A DNA stretch of 64,000 bases from F23-D06 sp947165685. GTDB taxonomy: Bacteria; Bacteroidota; Bacteroidia; Bacteroidales; WCHB1-69. Position 1 is the stretch's first letter, and each line of letters opens with the position of its first letter. The notes beneath the pieces are model-generated. The model was given only the letters and a program-made list of their open reading frames with translations, searched no databases and was not told the DNA's origin. The position numbers were made by a program, and so were the translations under genes. The stretch lies in the NCBI GenBank assembly GCA_947165685.1, contig CAMVBK010000016.1, forward strand, positions 1-64,000. The letters are read 5' to 3'. Of the stretch, positions 26,051 through 35,148 are shown in pieces.

Positions 26051-26229
26051 CAAAATATATTCAAAAAAAACATCCCTTTCTAAATTGATTGCCATTTTTT
26101 CTATTTTTGCACAGATGAAATTTATGGACGTTATCAGCAAGCATTTTTGAAGTTAAATTGCTAAATGAACGAGCATTATGAACACCTTCATCGTCGCTTA
26201 AACACTCAAATGTATAAAACACAGAAGAA

Positions 26230-26799
26230 ATGAAAAAGAAAGCCAGAACCTCTTTCCTCTTTGCGCTCCTGACTTTGCTGTTGGCTGCCTGTACATAGGT
26301 GCATGTCACGCCAACCCAGAACCGCGTGGGCTACTCCGCTTGTCGCACGCAGGTCAGCTACACCCACTGCGAGCCGCTGCCCAAGACGGGCAAGCCCGAA
26401 ATCATCCGCGGCGCATGGGAGATGAACGACGGCATCCTGCAGCACACGGCATGTGAGGATGCCCCTTTGGCCATCTGCAACCATGTCATTGAGGCCGACC
26501 TCTACACCGTCTGGTGTACCGCCCGCAAGGACGGCGGCCCGGATGGCTTCATCATCGTCTTCAACTATGTGGATCCGAAACACTACTGCCAGCTGACCTT
26601 CGGCAAAGACGGAAACACACAGCACGCCCTCGAACAAATCTGCGGTGACAGCAAAACACAGACGGCCATACGACCCGGGAATGTGGAGACCGGGAGATGG
26701 TATGATGTCAAACTGGCCGTTGCCGGCGACAGCGTCAAGGCATGGCTCGACGACGAACTTGTGTTCAATGAATTACTTAAACAAAACAGACATAAATGA
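26230..26799 (+). pseudogene. Broken lipoprotein gene, arabinofuranosidase-like lectin domain
   Basis: An ATG at 26230 begins a lipoprotein signal (MKKKARTSFLFALLTLLLAA then CT), but a TAG follows at 26296-26298. The same frame then stays open to 26799 and encodes a concanavalin-like domain (TARKDGGPDGFIIVFNYVDP, HYCQLTFGKDGNTQHALEQ, ETGRWYDVKLAVAGDSVKAW), as seen at the N- or C-terminus of GH51-type alpha-L-arabinofuranosidases of Bacteroidales. No catalytic domain is present, so the gene is also truncated compared with those enzymes. A TATTTTTG box at 26102-26109 could still drive it. A sequencing error at the TAG is possible, but truncation would remain. Confidence 0.65.
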
Positions 26800-26944
26800 G
26801 GACACAGACACAATGAACGCACACCGCCATACAGGGCTTCGACCGCAGGCAAACTGAGGCTGGCCTTGCCTTGGGATATACCTTCTTCCGCGGCTGAAAG
26901 AATAATCAAATATTCAGCACAACCGACGTATTTCGCAAAAAAGA

Positions 26945-27922
26945 TTAACGGAGCAGGTATTGCATGATCTGCACGGCGTTGGTGGCTGCCCCCTTGCGCA
27001 AGTTGTCGGCAACAACCCAAAGGTTCAGAGAGTTGGGCTGCGAGAAGTCGCGGCGGATGCGCCCCACGAACACGTCGTCCAAGCCCTCGGCGTATTTCGG
27101 CATCGGATAGACGTTTTCGGCCGGAGCGTCCAACACCTTGACGCCAGGCATATCGTTCAGCAGTTCATAAACTTCCGCAAGGTCGTAGTCTTGCCGGAAC
27201 TCAACATTCACCGCCTCGGAATGCCCGCCCGTGACTGGCACGCGCACCACTGTAGAGGTAACTTGTATATCGTTGTCTCTCAAAATCTTGCGCGTCTCAT
27301 TCAGCAGTTTCATCTCTTCAGTGGTATAGCCGTTGTCGGTAAAGTTGCCGCCATGAGGGAAGAGGTTCATGTCGATGGGATGCGGATAGGCCGGATCGCA
27401 CGGCTGACCGGCGCGCTCGCTCATGAGCTGGTCCACCGCCTTCTTGCCCGTACCCGTGATGGACTGGTACGTGGCGACCACCAACCGCTTGATACCGAAG
27501 CGTTTGTGCAAGGGTGCCAAGGCCATCACCATCTGGATGGTGGAGCAATTCGGGTTGGCGATGATTTTGTCGTCAGGAGATATCACGTCGCCGTTGATTT
27601 CCGGCACCACTAACGGTATCTTGGGGTCGCTGCGCCATGCGGCGGAATTGTCGATGACCACCGTGCCCACGGCGGCGAACTTCGGGGCATACTCGAGCGA
27701 CGCCGCGCTGCCAGCCGAGAAGATGGCGAAATCAGGACGCTGCGCGATGGCTTCCTCCACCGACACCACCGTCACTTCACGGTCTCCGAACATCAGCTTC
27801 TTGCCGACAGATTTCGACGAGGCAGCTGGAAAGAACTCACAATCCGCGAATCCTCTCTCAACCAATACTTTACGCATAACACCACCCACTAAACCGGTGG
27901 CTCCAACAAGGGCTATTTTCAT
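26945..27922 (-). CDS. asd: Aspartate-semialdehyde dehydrogenase
   Basis: 325 aa. Catalyses the NADPH-dependent reduction of aspartyl phosphate in the route to lysine, threonine, methionine and diaminopimelate. The nucleotide-binding start is MKIALVGATGLVGGVM; the catalytic cysteine is in NPNCSTIQMV (Cys126) and the substrate-binding His in PVTGGHSEAV. Length is normal. It is transcribed from a TAATTTTG box (27982-27975) that lies back to back with the promoter of the divergent gene at 28020. Confidence 0.95.
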   Translation of the reverse strand: MKIALVGATGLVGGVMRKVLVERGFADCEFFPAASSKSVGKKLMFGDREVTVVSVEEAIAQRPDFAIFSAGSAASLEYAPKFAAVGTVVIDNSAAWRSDPKIPLVVPEINGDVISPDDKIIANPNCSTIQMVMALAPLHKRFGIKRLVVATYQSITGTGKKAVDQLMSERAGQPCDPAYPHPIDMNLFPHGGNFTDNGYTTEEMKLLNETRKILRDNDIQVTSTVVRVPVTGGHSEAVNVEFRQDYDLAEVYELLNDMPGVKVLDAPAENVYPMPKYAEGLDDVFVGRIRRDFSQPNSLNLWVVADNLRKGAATNAVQIMQYLLR

Positions 27923-27974
27923 TTTTTCTTGATTATTTTGAAAAAAGTTATCAACAATACTTGATTTTTCGCCG

Positions 27975-27991
27975 CAAAATTAGTATTTTTG
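27975..27991. promoter_or_regulatory. Divergent, abutting promoters of asd and the LTD protein gene
   Basis: CAAAATTA (27975-27982) is a minus-strand TAATTTTG box for asd; TATTTTTG (27984-27991) is the plus-strand box for the gene at 28020. They are one base apart, so the two polymerases would compete. Confidence 0.6.
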
Positions 27992-28019
27992 CCGACATAA
28001 ACAGAAAACAAAAACGTCT

Positions 28020-29750
28020 ATGAAGAAAAAAACTTTGAAAGCATTCCTGCTTATCGTATGCATCCTGTTCAACCAGAACATCGGGCTGAGTCAAACAAAC
28101 TCAGAACCAATTCGTTACGACATTATCATCAGTGAAATCATGGCCAAGCCGACACCTGAAATCGGACTGCCGGCCGTGGAGTACATCGAGCTGCACAGCC
28201 GACTCCCCTACCCCTGCTTCCTGCAGAACTGGAAGCTCCTCGTGGGAAACACCACCAAAATTCTGCCCGACATCCCCCTCGACAGTTGCGGGTATGTCGT
28301 AATCGTCGCCCAAAAGTTCGCGGAGACATTCGCCCCGTTCTGCGACCGGTTAGTCACACTCTCCTCGCTCGCCATCACCGACGGGGGACAGGCGCTCACG
28401 CTCCTTGACGGCAACGGGGAGGTCATCCACCATGTCAGTTTCAAACCGTCCTGGCACTCGGAGCGCATCAAGCAGGAAGGCGGCTGGTCGTTAGAAATAA
28501 TCGACGAAGGATGGCCCTGCGCCGGAAGCTGGAACTGGAACTCCTCCACCGACCCTTCAGGGGGAACGCCAGGACGAACCAATTCCATTCGCAACACGTT
28601 GTATGACAACACCATACCGTACATCTCCGGCATCACTATGCGCGACAGTTCCACCCTGCGTGTCCACTTCTCCAAAACACTGATGTATCACGCCGACACC
28701 CCTGCAGCCTCTTTCCAAACCTTGCCGGAACTCGACATTCTATCTGTCCAGGAAGTGCCGCCAGCGTTCACCTCGTTGGACCTCCGCTTGGCCAGAAGTC
28801 CGGAAACAGGTGTCCTTTACTCGCTGAAAGTGACCGGCGCGTTGACGGACTGCGGCGGCAACACATGTCACACCGAAGAGTCCACCCCGTTCGGAAGGCC
28901 ACATCCGCCATCCGACAACGATTTGGTTATCAATGAAATACTAACAAATCCGTGGGATGGATTGCCTGCCGACTATTTGGAGATATACAACCGTTCCAAC
29001 CGGGTTATTGACCTGAAAGACGTGAAAGTGGGTTACGGCGGCGACACACTGCCACAGAAAGCCGTCACCGCCGTTCCGAAAGGATGTCAGCTGATGCCCG
29101 GACAATACGCCACGCTCTGCCGAAACAGAGAGGTCACCATAGCGCAATATGTCTGCAAGGATGAAAAACGCCTGTTCGCTTGCGACTCGCTGCCGGATTT
29201 TGCCATCAGCCAGGGAATCATATATCTGACAGACATAAGTTTACAACACATCGACCGTTTGGCATACACCGAGGAGATGCATTACCCCAAGCTGCTGACC
29301 ACAAAGGGGGTTTCGTTAGAACGGCTTTATGCGGACCGCCCCACGCAGGACGAAAACAACTGGCGGTCGGCGGCAGAGAGCGCAGGCTTCGGCACCCCAG
29401 GATACGAGAACTCTCAGAAGGGCAGCGCTTTTCCCGAAAGCGAGTTCAGCGTAGAGCCGGAGGTTTTCTCCCCCAACAGCGATGGCATAGAGGATTTCGC
29501 GGAGGTAATCTGCCGTTTCACCGACGGGGAGCAGCGTGTCAACATCACCCTATACAACAACCGGGGACATCCCGTCAAACATCTGGCAAACAACATTTTA
29601 TGCGCTAATGAAGCACGATTTCGATGGGACGGCGAGGATGACAATGGGCAACCGGCGCCGGCAGGCATGTATGTAGCTCAAATCGAGTGCTGGAACCTGC
29701 AATCGCAAAAAAGCGTACGGAAACGGAAGGTCGTCTCTATTTTTCGATAG
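28020..29750 (+). CDS. Secreted protein with lamin-tail domains and gliding-type C-terminal domain
   Basis: 576 aa with an N-terminal signal peptide (KAFLLIVCILFNQNIGLSQ). Two lamin-tail-domain (LTD) beta-sandwiches are visible: IIISEIMAKPTPEIGLPAVE at about residues 38-58 with GTPGRTNS closing it near 190, and LVINEILTNPWDGLPADYLE from about 301. Between them lies an Ig-like SbsA-type region. The end (VEPEVFSPNSDGIEDFAEV then WDGEDDNGQPAPAGMYVAQI) is the FlgD/CHU_C-like domain found on many exported Bacteroidota proteins. It would be periplasmic or surface located; no enzymatic motif is seen, and a structural or adhesive role is likely. Its last 14 bases overlap the convergent metallo-hydrolase gene. 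Confidence 0.85.
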   Translation: MKKKTLKAFLLIVCILFNQNIGLSQTNSEPIRYDIIISEIMAKPTPEIGLPAVEYIELHSRLPYPCFLQNWKLLVGNTTKILPDIPLDSCGYVVIVAQKFAETFAPFCDRLVTLSSLAITDGGQALTLLDGNGEVIHHVSFKPSWHSERIKQEGGWSLEIIDEGWPCAGSWNWNSSTDPSGGTPGRTNSIRNTLYDNTIPYISGITMRDSSTLRVHFSKTLMYHADTPAASFQTLPELDILSVQEVPPAFTSLDLRLARSPETGVLYSLKVTGALTDCGGNTCHTEESTPFGRPHPPSDNDLVINEILTNPWDGLPADYLEIYNRSNRVIDLKDVKVGYGGDTLPQKAVTAVPKGCQLMPGQYATLCRNREVTIAQYVCKDEKRLFACDSLPDFAISQGIIYLTDISLQHIDRLAYTEEMHYPKLLTTKGVSLERLYADRPTQDENNWRSAAESAGFGTPGYENSQKGSAFPESEFSVEPEVFSPNSDGIEDFAEVICRFTDGEQRVNITLYNNRGHPVKHLANNILCANEARFRWDGEDDNGQPAPAGMYVAQIECWNLQSQKSVRKRKVVSIFR

Positions 29751-30507
29751 AGAAACTGAGCCCGTCGTAACCCAAGGTCACGTTGGGAGGCAGAATTTTC
29801 TCCACATCGGCATAAAGCCCCATGTGATGGGACACGTGGGTCAGGTAGGCGCGTTTCGGGCGGACAGTCTCCACGAACTGCAGCGCCTGCTCCAAGTTGA
29901 AGTGCGAATAGTGCTTTTCGCGGTGCAAAGCATTGACCACGAGGACCTCCAAGTCCTGCAGCAAGGCCACCTCCGTGTCGGCGACAAAACTCGCGTCCGT
30001 GATGTACGCGAACGGGCCGATACGGTAGCCCAAGATGGGCAGTGTCAAGTGACGGACCTGGATAGGCTGAATCTTCACGTTGCCAACATAGAAGGCATCA
30101 CGGCGGATGGCGTGGAGCTGGAATGCGGGCGCCCCGGGATAAGGATGCGGGGTAAAGGCGTAGTCGAAATCCTTGCGGACCACTCCGAGCACGCGCGACA
30201 TGGCATAGAGGTCTATCGGGGCCTTCTGCCGGAAGTAAATCGGACGGATGTCGTCAAGTCCTGCCAGGTGATCTTTGTGCTCATGGGTGAGCAGGACTGC
30301 ATCAACCCGAGTGATGTTCTCCCGCAGCAGCTGCTGCCGCAGATCGGGGCCTGTGTCGATGAGCAAGCGAACGCCATCCACCTCCACAAAAGCGGACGTG
30401 CGAAGCCGTTTGTCACGGGCGTCCGTGGAACGACAGACTTCGCAGCTGCATCCTACCACCGGGACACCCTGCGAGGTTCCGGTGCCTAAAAGCGTAACCT
30501 TCATCAT
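29737..30507 (-). CDS. Metallo-beta-lactamase-fold hydrolase, PhnP-like
   Basis: 256 aa from the ATG at 30507. The metal site THEHKDH (His75, His77, Asp79, His80) is complete, and the N-terminal GCSCEVC (Cys20, Cys22, Cys25) matches the extra zinc site of PhnP-type cyclic phosphodiesterases. Later histidines in VRHLTLP, LHREKHYSH and LTHVSHH complete the site. It probably hydrolyses a cyclic phosphodiester or related phosphate ester in the cytoplasm. No phn genes are nearby, so the phosphonate pathway itself is not implied. The gene's 3' end overlaps that of the converging LTD gene. Confidence 0.88.
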   Translation of the reverse strand: MMKVTLLGTGTSQGVPVVGCSCEVCRSTDARDKRLRTSAFVEVDGVRLLIDTGPDLRQQLLRENITRVDAVLLTHEHKDHLAGLDDIRPIYFRQKAPIDLYAMSRVLGVVRKDFDYAFTPHPYPGAPAFQLHAIRRDAFYVGNVKIQPIQVRHLTLPILGYRIGPFAYITDASFVADTEVALLQDLEVLVVNALHREKHYSHFNLEQALQFVETVRPKRAYLTHVSHHMGLYADVEKILPPNVTLGYDGLSFSIEK

Positions 30508-30562
30508 AGACGATCTGTTTTCGAGTAAGAAATTCCTGTTGCCGATGAGTTCCAAGCAGATG

Positions 30563-32230
30563 TCACTTGTACAAAAATCTGCGGATAGAGCGTTTCGGGG
30601 TCTTTTCGAATTCCTGCTCGACCGTCTCGATGGCGGAAATCTGCTCGTACTTCGCCACCATCGTGTTGACCGTCTCCAAGTTACGCTGCATTTGCTCTTC
30701 CACGGTGGTTTTCGACCAGTCGAACGCCGGATCGGGATAGACCAACGCGACGATGCGGCCCTTGCGGCCCACCACCACCGACTCGGAGACACCGGGGAGG
30801 TTGTTGAGCTTGGCTTCCAGCTCTTCCGGATAGATATTCTGCCCGCCGGAGCCGAGCAACATCGCCTTGGAGCGGCCCTTGATGTAGAGATTGCCCAATT
30901 TGTCCATCAGGCCGAGGTCGCCGGTGTGCAGCCAGCCGTCGCTGTCGATGGCGGCGCGGGTGGCCTCCTCGTTCTTGTAGTAGCCCATCATCACATGCTC
31001 GCCGCGGAACAGAATCTCGCCGACCTCATTCTCCGGATCGGGTGAGTTAATAACTATCTCATTGCGTGTCACCACTTTACCACAAGACCCAAGTGTCTGT
31101 TTGTACCAATGCTCATAGCTCACCAATGGTCCCGCCTCGGTCATGCCGTAGCCAACCACCAAGGGGAACTTGATGCGCCGCAGCACACGCTCCACGTCCT
31201 GGTTGAGCGCGGCACCGCCCGTGATCAGCCAGATCAGGTTGCCGCCGAAAGCGTTCATCAGCTGGTCGTAGATTTTCTTCTCCACAATCTTGCGCAGACC
31301 GGGCGTGTTCCACAGAAGCTTCACGGCCGGTTTCTCCAACGCCGGGAAAATCTTGCTCTTGAAAATCTTCTCAATCACCAACGGCACCGTCAGGATCATG
31401 TACGGCTTGGTCTCGGCATAGCACTTCAGCAGCGTGGCCGGCGTGGGGGTTTTGCCGAGGAAATAGACGTGGCAGCCGCCCGCCACCTGGTACAGGAACT
31501 CGATGGTCATGCCGAACATGTGCGCCAAAGGCAGCATACAGACCTCCGTCCAGCCGGCATGGTTGGGGATTTCCTCCTGGCTGTACTGCACATTGGCGGA
31601 GATGTTGCGGTAGCTCAGCATCGCCCCGCGCGGTGCCCCCGTGGTGCCGGAGGTGTAGTTGATGATCATCAGGTCATCGAGGTTGTCGGTCGGCAGCTTG
31701 ACATCCTCCTTCTGCAATCCGCGAGGGTAACGTTCGCGATAAATCCGCGCATAGTTCCCGTAGGCCTTCTCCTGCCGTTCGCCACGGGCATAGAGCAACT
31801 GGAAATCATCAGTGTCGAGCACGAGCTCCACATTCACAAGATGCTTTACATCAATGCATTTCCACACATTTTGGCTAACAAACATCGCCCGGGCGTCGGA
31901 GTGGTTGGTCAGCCCTTCGATGTCGGCGGGGGCGAAGGCATCCATGACAGAGACGATGACACCCCGGTTGGCGGCGATGGAGAGCAGCGAAACCGCCCAG
32001 TTGGCACAGTTGCGGCTGCAGATCACCACCTTGTCGCCACGCCCGATGCCGGCCTCCTCCATAAGTATTTGGAGTTTGGTCATCTGTGCGGCCATCTCGC
32101 CGTAAGTGTAACTCTTTGTCCCGTTGTAATCGGTCAGCGCAGGCGCATTCCAATTCTCGGGAATTGTATGGTTGTAATAGGTGAAAAAATGCCTTGTCGG
32201 CTCAACGTTTTTCTTACTTTCTTTTGTCAT
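30563..32230 (-). CDS. AMP-dependent acyl-CoA synthetase/ligase
   Basis: 555 aa of the ANL superfamily. The P-loop-like motif is YTSGTTGAPRGAML at about residues 190-203; other conserved elements are GYGMTEAGPLVSYE, LHTGDLGLMDKLGNLYIKGR and EELEAKLNNLPGVSESVVVG. The enzyme should adenylate a fatty or other carboxylic acid and form the CoA thioester. The sequence resembles long-chain-fatty-acid-CoA ligases of Bacteroidales. It stands 56 bases upstream of the PhnP-like gene on the same strand and is driven by a TACTTTTG box (32265-32258). Confidence 0.9.
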   Translation of the reverse strand: MTKESKKNVEPTRHFFTYYNHTIPENWNAPALTDYNGTKSYTYGEMAAQMTKLQILMEEAGIGRGDKVVICSRNCANWAVSLLSIAANRGVIVSVMDAFAPADIEGLTNHSDARAMFVSQNVWKCIDVKHLVNVELVLDTDDFQLLYARGERQEKAYGNYARIYRERYPRGLQKEDVKLPTDNLDDLMIINYTSGTTGAPRGAMLSYRNISANVQYSQEEIPNHAGWTEVCMLPLAHMFGMTIEFLYQVAGGCHVYFLGKTPTPATLLKCYAETKPYMILTVPLVIEKIFKSKIFPALEKPAVKLLWNTPGLRKIVEKKIYDQLMNAFGGNLIWLITGGAALNQDVERVLRRIKFPLVVGYGMTEAGPLVSYEHWYKQTLGSCGKVVTRNEIVINSPDPENEVGEILFRGEHVMMGYYKNEEATRAAIDSDGWLHTGDLGLMDKLGNLYIKGRSKAMLLGSGGQNIYPEELEAKLNNLPGVSESVVVGRKGRIVALVYPDPAFDWSKTTVEEQMQRNLETVNTMVAKYEQISAIETVEQEFEKTPKRSIRRFLYK

Positions 32231-32257
32231 TATTATCCCATTTTAAAATCAGGGCGG

Positions 32258-32265
32258 CAAAAGTA
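32258..32265 (-). promoter_or_regulatory. -7 box of the acyl-CoA ligase gene
   Basis: TACTTTTG on the minus strand, 28 bases before the ATG at 32230. Confidence 0.6.
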
Positions 32266-32302
32266 ACATTTTTCCCGACAACGCAGACCGGAAAAAACCA
32301 GC

Positions 32303-32334
32303 CCTAAACTCCTAATCTCCTAATCTCCTAAACT
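32303..32334. repeat. Four 8-bp tandem repeats
   Basis: CCTAAACT, CCTAATCT, CCTAATCT, CCTAAACT in a row just after the transglutaminase gene (stop at 32341). One of several such short arrays between genes in this window. Confidence 0.8.
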
Positions 32335-32340
32335 CCAAAA

Positions 32341-34983
32341 TCACCTCACCCCTTCCAACAGCAAATCCCCCAAGCCGATATGGTAGCCCTCGGAGACGAA
32401 GAGGATGTTGCCGTCCAAGTCTATAATCAGGCAGACCGGGCGTTCGCCGGTGGTGTGCGGCAGCGATCCGTCGTGCACGGCGTTCTTCAGGGCCGCCTGC
32501 ACCGCCTCGCTCACAACACCGACCTTCGAGGAAAGCACTTCCACGTTGGCGGGCTGGTTCTTCTCCTTCTTCCAGTTGGCGTTGTTGGCCAACAGCAGCA
32601 CCTTGCCGCCCCAAGCCTCGTAAGCGGCTTTCTTCGCCGCCAACTCCTTGGCCAGATGATTGGTCGGCTCCGTGCCGGGTGCCACCAAGCAGAGAATCAT
32701 CTTGTCCTTGCCGGATTGCTCAAGAAGTTCCGACAACGACTTGCCGTTCAACGTGTTGACTTTCATATCCAAACGACCATACGTGTTATTGCGCGGGGTC
32801 AGTTCCGGAATCTTGATGGTGTATTCGTCCGACTTTTTCAGCGTGAAGAAATGCAGTTCCGACAGCACCTCGCCGTCGCTGTAGCGGTTGCCGGTGGAGA
32901 GGCAATATTTGCCAGGAGGGAGGTTGAGGACAATGTCACGCGCCTCCACGCGCGGGTCACCTTCGAAGTCGTAAGAGACATACTCGCCGTTCTCGAAACG
33001 CTGCAGTGTGTAATGGATGTAATAGGTGTAGCCCTTCGGGTTGTGCAAGGTCAGCGTGGCCAGTTCCTCGTTCGGGGTAATCGTCTTTTCTTCAAACGTA
33101 ACTTCTTGCCAGTCATTATTTTGCCAAGCATAGATTTTGTTAGAGGCATTGTCCAAATAGCACGGAATGTTCAGACTGCGGCAGGCGGCCACGAAGAAGA
33201 TGTCGCGGGAGTGTGCGTCGGCGCGACGGGTCTTGAACACCCCCATCGGACTGATCGGACAGTTGTAGTAGTTGCAGAGCGGATCGATGGTGATGTTACG
33301 TTTTGTCCAGTCTGTCAGCTGGTTAACAGACGGGATAGCATTACCGGGAAAGACATTCCGGAACGCCTCGCGCAGACTGCTGCGCCAGTCGCGGATCAGC
33401 TCGTTGGAGATGCGGGCGGGCAACACACCCTTTACGAAGACCTCTAACGGGCAGTTGGCTTTCTTGTCGTAGCTGACCAACTGGCTTTCCAACGTTTCCG
33501 CCTTGGTATCGCGCAAATCTTTGTCCGCCAATGCATTGACAAATTCTTTCAGATAAAGTCCATCCACCTTTTTACTGTGGTTTTGGAGGAATTTGATGAT
33601 TTCGGCATGGTTGCCCTCGCTGCGGTGAATTACGTCGTAGAACTCGTCTGCAGTGAAATATTCATTCTTGTACTTGGCCGTTTGCGCCTTTGTGGGGAAA
33701 GTCTTGCGATAGGCCTCGCGCATCTTGTCCTCCTTGGCCATCCGCTTCTCGCAGGCCAACTGAGCCGTGGCGCTCACATTGTTGTTCAGCGGCTTGCCCA
33801 CCGGCGGAACCATATCGAACCGCTGAATCAAATTGCCGGCAGAAGACATCCACGGATTCGGGCCTTTATCGCTCAGAATCAGCACTAAATGATTCTGTTT
33901 TCGCAAGTCAAGCTGGGCGTAAGCATAGTCGTCGCCCTGTTTCGCCCAAATCAACAAATCGCCGAGACCGGTGTTGAGCTGTGCGCGACCGTTCTCGTCA
34001 GTTTTCACCTCGGCAAGGGTGTAGTATTCGGCGTAGTTGTAGAGTTTGAAGCAGACGGAGGCGTTTTTGGCGGGTAGATGCCGTTTGTCATAGACGGTGA
34101 CGTAGGCCGTGGCGGTGTCAGCGTAGTTGGAGAGCAGGTTGATGCAGGAGTAGTAAGGCGTGCGCTTGTTGACCTCCTCGGGACCCTCGTAGCGGCCGAA
34201 GACGTTGGTGTGCACCATCATCGTGCGCGTGGAGACGTTGGCGAACCAGCCCATGTTGAGGGCGGGCGCGGGCTCGCAGGCGCCGAGGAAGTACCACTTG
34301 CCATCGATCCAGGCCTCCACCCAGGCGTGGTTGTCGTCGCAGTGCGCCCAACGCGGGGTGTAGCACTGCCGGGCGGGGATGCCCACGGCGCGGAGGGCCG
34401 TCACCGTGAGGGTGCTCTCCTCGCCGCAACGCCCGTGCGAGGTCTTCAGCGTAGCCAACGGTCCCGACGTTCTCGCGTCAGCAGGCTGATAATCAACATA
34501 TTCGTGACACCAATGGTTCACCTCCAAAGCGGCATCGTACATGCTCATGTTCTGGATGCGCTTCTTCAGTTGATGGAAGATATACGACCGCGCGGTGTCG
34601 AGGTTCTCGTTGTTCACGCGATAGACGACCACGAAATGGCGGAAGATGTCGTCGGGGATGGTCTTGCCCCATGAGAAGGTCTTCCGCGCCTCCATGGCCG
34701 TGGCCACCTGCTGCTCAAAGAAACTGAAGTCATAGTCGGCGAGGTCGCTCTGCGGCATGTAGGCATATAAGAACATGAGGTATTGCGCCATGTTCCGGGA
34801 GTCGTTGGCGGACTTCAGGTTGTACATGCCGATCTGGTCGCGGACTTCCTGAGAGATGTCGCTGCGGTTCAAGTAGTCCTGGCGAACGGCCTTCCAGTAG
34901 TCGTCCTGCGCGGTGGCAAAACGCGGCAAAAAACTCATTACCAACAAGTTGACAATCAAAAACAGAATTGTTACACGCTTCAT
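32341..34983 (-). CDS. Secreted transglutaminase-fold protein
   Basis: 880 aa from the ATG at 34983, which begins a signal peptide (MKRVTILFLIVNLLVMSFLP then ATAQ). The transglutaminase-like core lies at about residues 150-260 with the catalytic cysteine in GRCGEESTL, the histidine in DDNHAWVEAW and the acidic residue in the following strand (FLGACEPAP). Later comes an Ig/CarboxypepD-like stretch (VTVYDKRHLPAKNASVCFKL), a second transglutaminase-like half (RRADAHSRDIFFVAACRSL, IPCYLDNA) and a C-terminal thioredoxin-like region (MILCLVAPGTEP, VLLLANNANWKKE). It should act in the periplasm as a protease-like or crosslinking enzyme on peptides; the actual reaction is not certain. Promoter TATTTTTG at 35022-35015. 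Confidence 0.88.
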   Translation of the reverse strand: MKRVTILFLIVNLLVMSFLPRFATAQDDYWKAVRQDYLNRSDISQEVRDQIGMYNLKSANDSRNMAQYLMFLYAYMPQSDLADYDFSFFEQQVATAMEARKTFSWGKTIPDDIFRHFVVVYRVNNENLDTARSYIFHQLKKRIQNMSMYDAALEVNHWCHEYVDYQPADARTSGPLATLKTSHGRCGEESTLTVTALRAVGIPARQCYTPRWAHCDDNHAWVEAWIDGKWYFLGACEPAPALNMGWFANVSTRTMMVHTNVFGRYEGPEEVNKRTPYYSCINLLSNYADTATAYVTVYDKRHLPAKNASVCFKLYNYAEYYTLAEVKTDENGRAQLNTGLGDLLIWAKQGDDYAYAQLDLRKQNHLVLILSDKGPNPWMSSAGNLIQRFDMVPPVGKPLNNNVSATAQLACEKRMAKEDKMREAYRKTFPTKAQTAKYKNEYFTADEFYDVIHRSEGNHAEIIKFLQNHSKKVDGLYLKEFVNALADKDLRDTKAETLESQLVSYDKKANCPLEVFVKGVLPARISNELIRDWRSSLREAFRNVFPGNAIPSVNQLTDWTKRNITIDPLCNYYNCPISPMGVFKTRRADAHSRDIFFVAACRSLNIPCYLDNASNKIYAWQNNDWQEVTFEEKTITPNEELATLTLHNPKGYTYYIHYTLQRFENGEYVSYDFEGDPRVEARDIVLNLPPGKYCLSTGNRYSDGEVLSELHFFTLKKSDEYTIKIPELTPRNNTYGRLDMKVNTLNGKSLSELLEQSGKDKMILCLVAPGTEPTNHLAKELAAKKAAYEAWGGKVLLLANNANWKKEKNQPANVEVLSSKVGVVSEAVQAALKNAVHDGSLPHTTGERPVCLIIDLDGNILFVSEGYHIGLGDLLLEGVR

Positions 34984-35014
34984 ATTCCAATATTTAATGT
35001 ATAAAAGACGAGTG

Positions 35015-35022
35015 CAAAAATA
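35015..35022 (-). promoter_or_regulatory. -7 box of the transglutaminase gene
   Basis: TATTTTTG on the minus strand, 31 bases before the ATG at 34983. Confidence 0.6.
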
Positions 35023-35091
35023 CACTTTTTTGGATTGCGTTGCGCCAGATACAAATAACCAGGGCTACTTTTCACCATTCACAAAAAAATG

Positions 35092-35099
35092 TATCTTTG
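35092..35099 (+). promoter_or_regulatory. -7 box of the T9SS cargo gene
   Basis: TATCTTTG, about 50 bases before the ATG at 35149. Confidence 0.6.
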
Positions 35100-35148
35100 C
35101 AGCCGATAAATTTTAACAGGTAATTCTTAAAATTAAAACGTATTAAAT

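Noticed and set aside
26230..26799. Complete arabinofuranosidase gene
   Set aside because: Only one lectin-like domain is present, no catalytic barrel follows, and a stop codon lies in the signal peptide.
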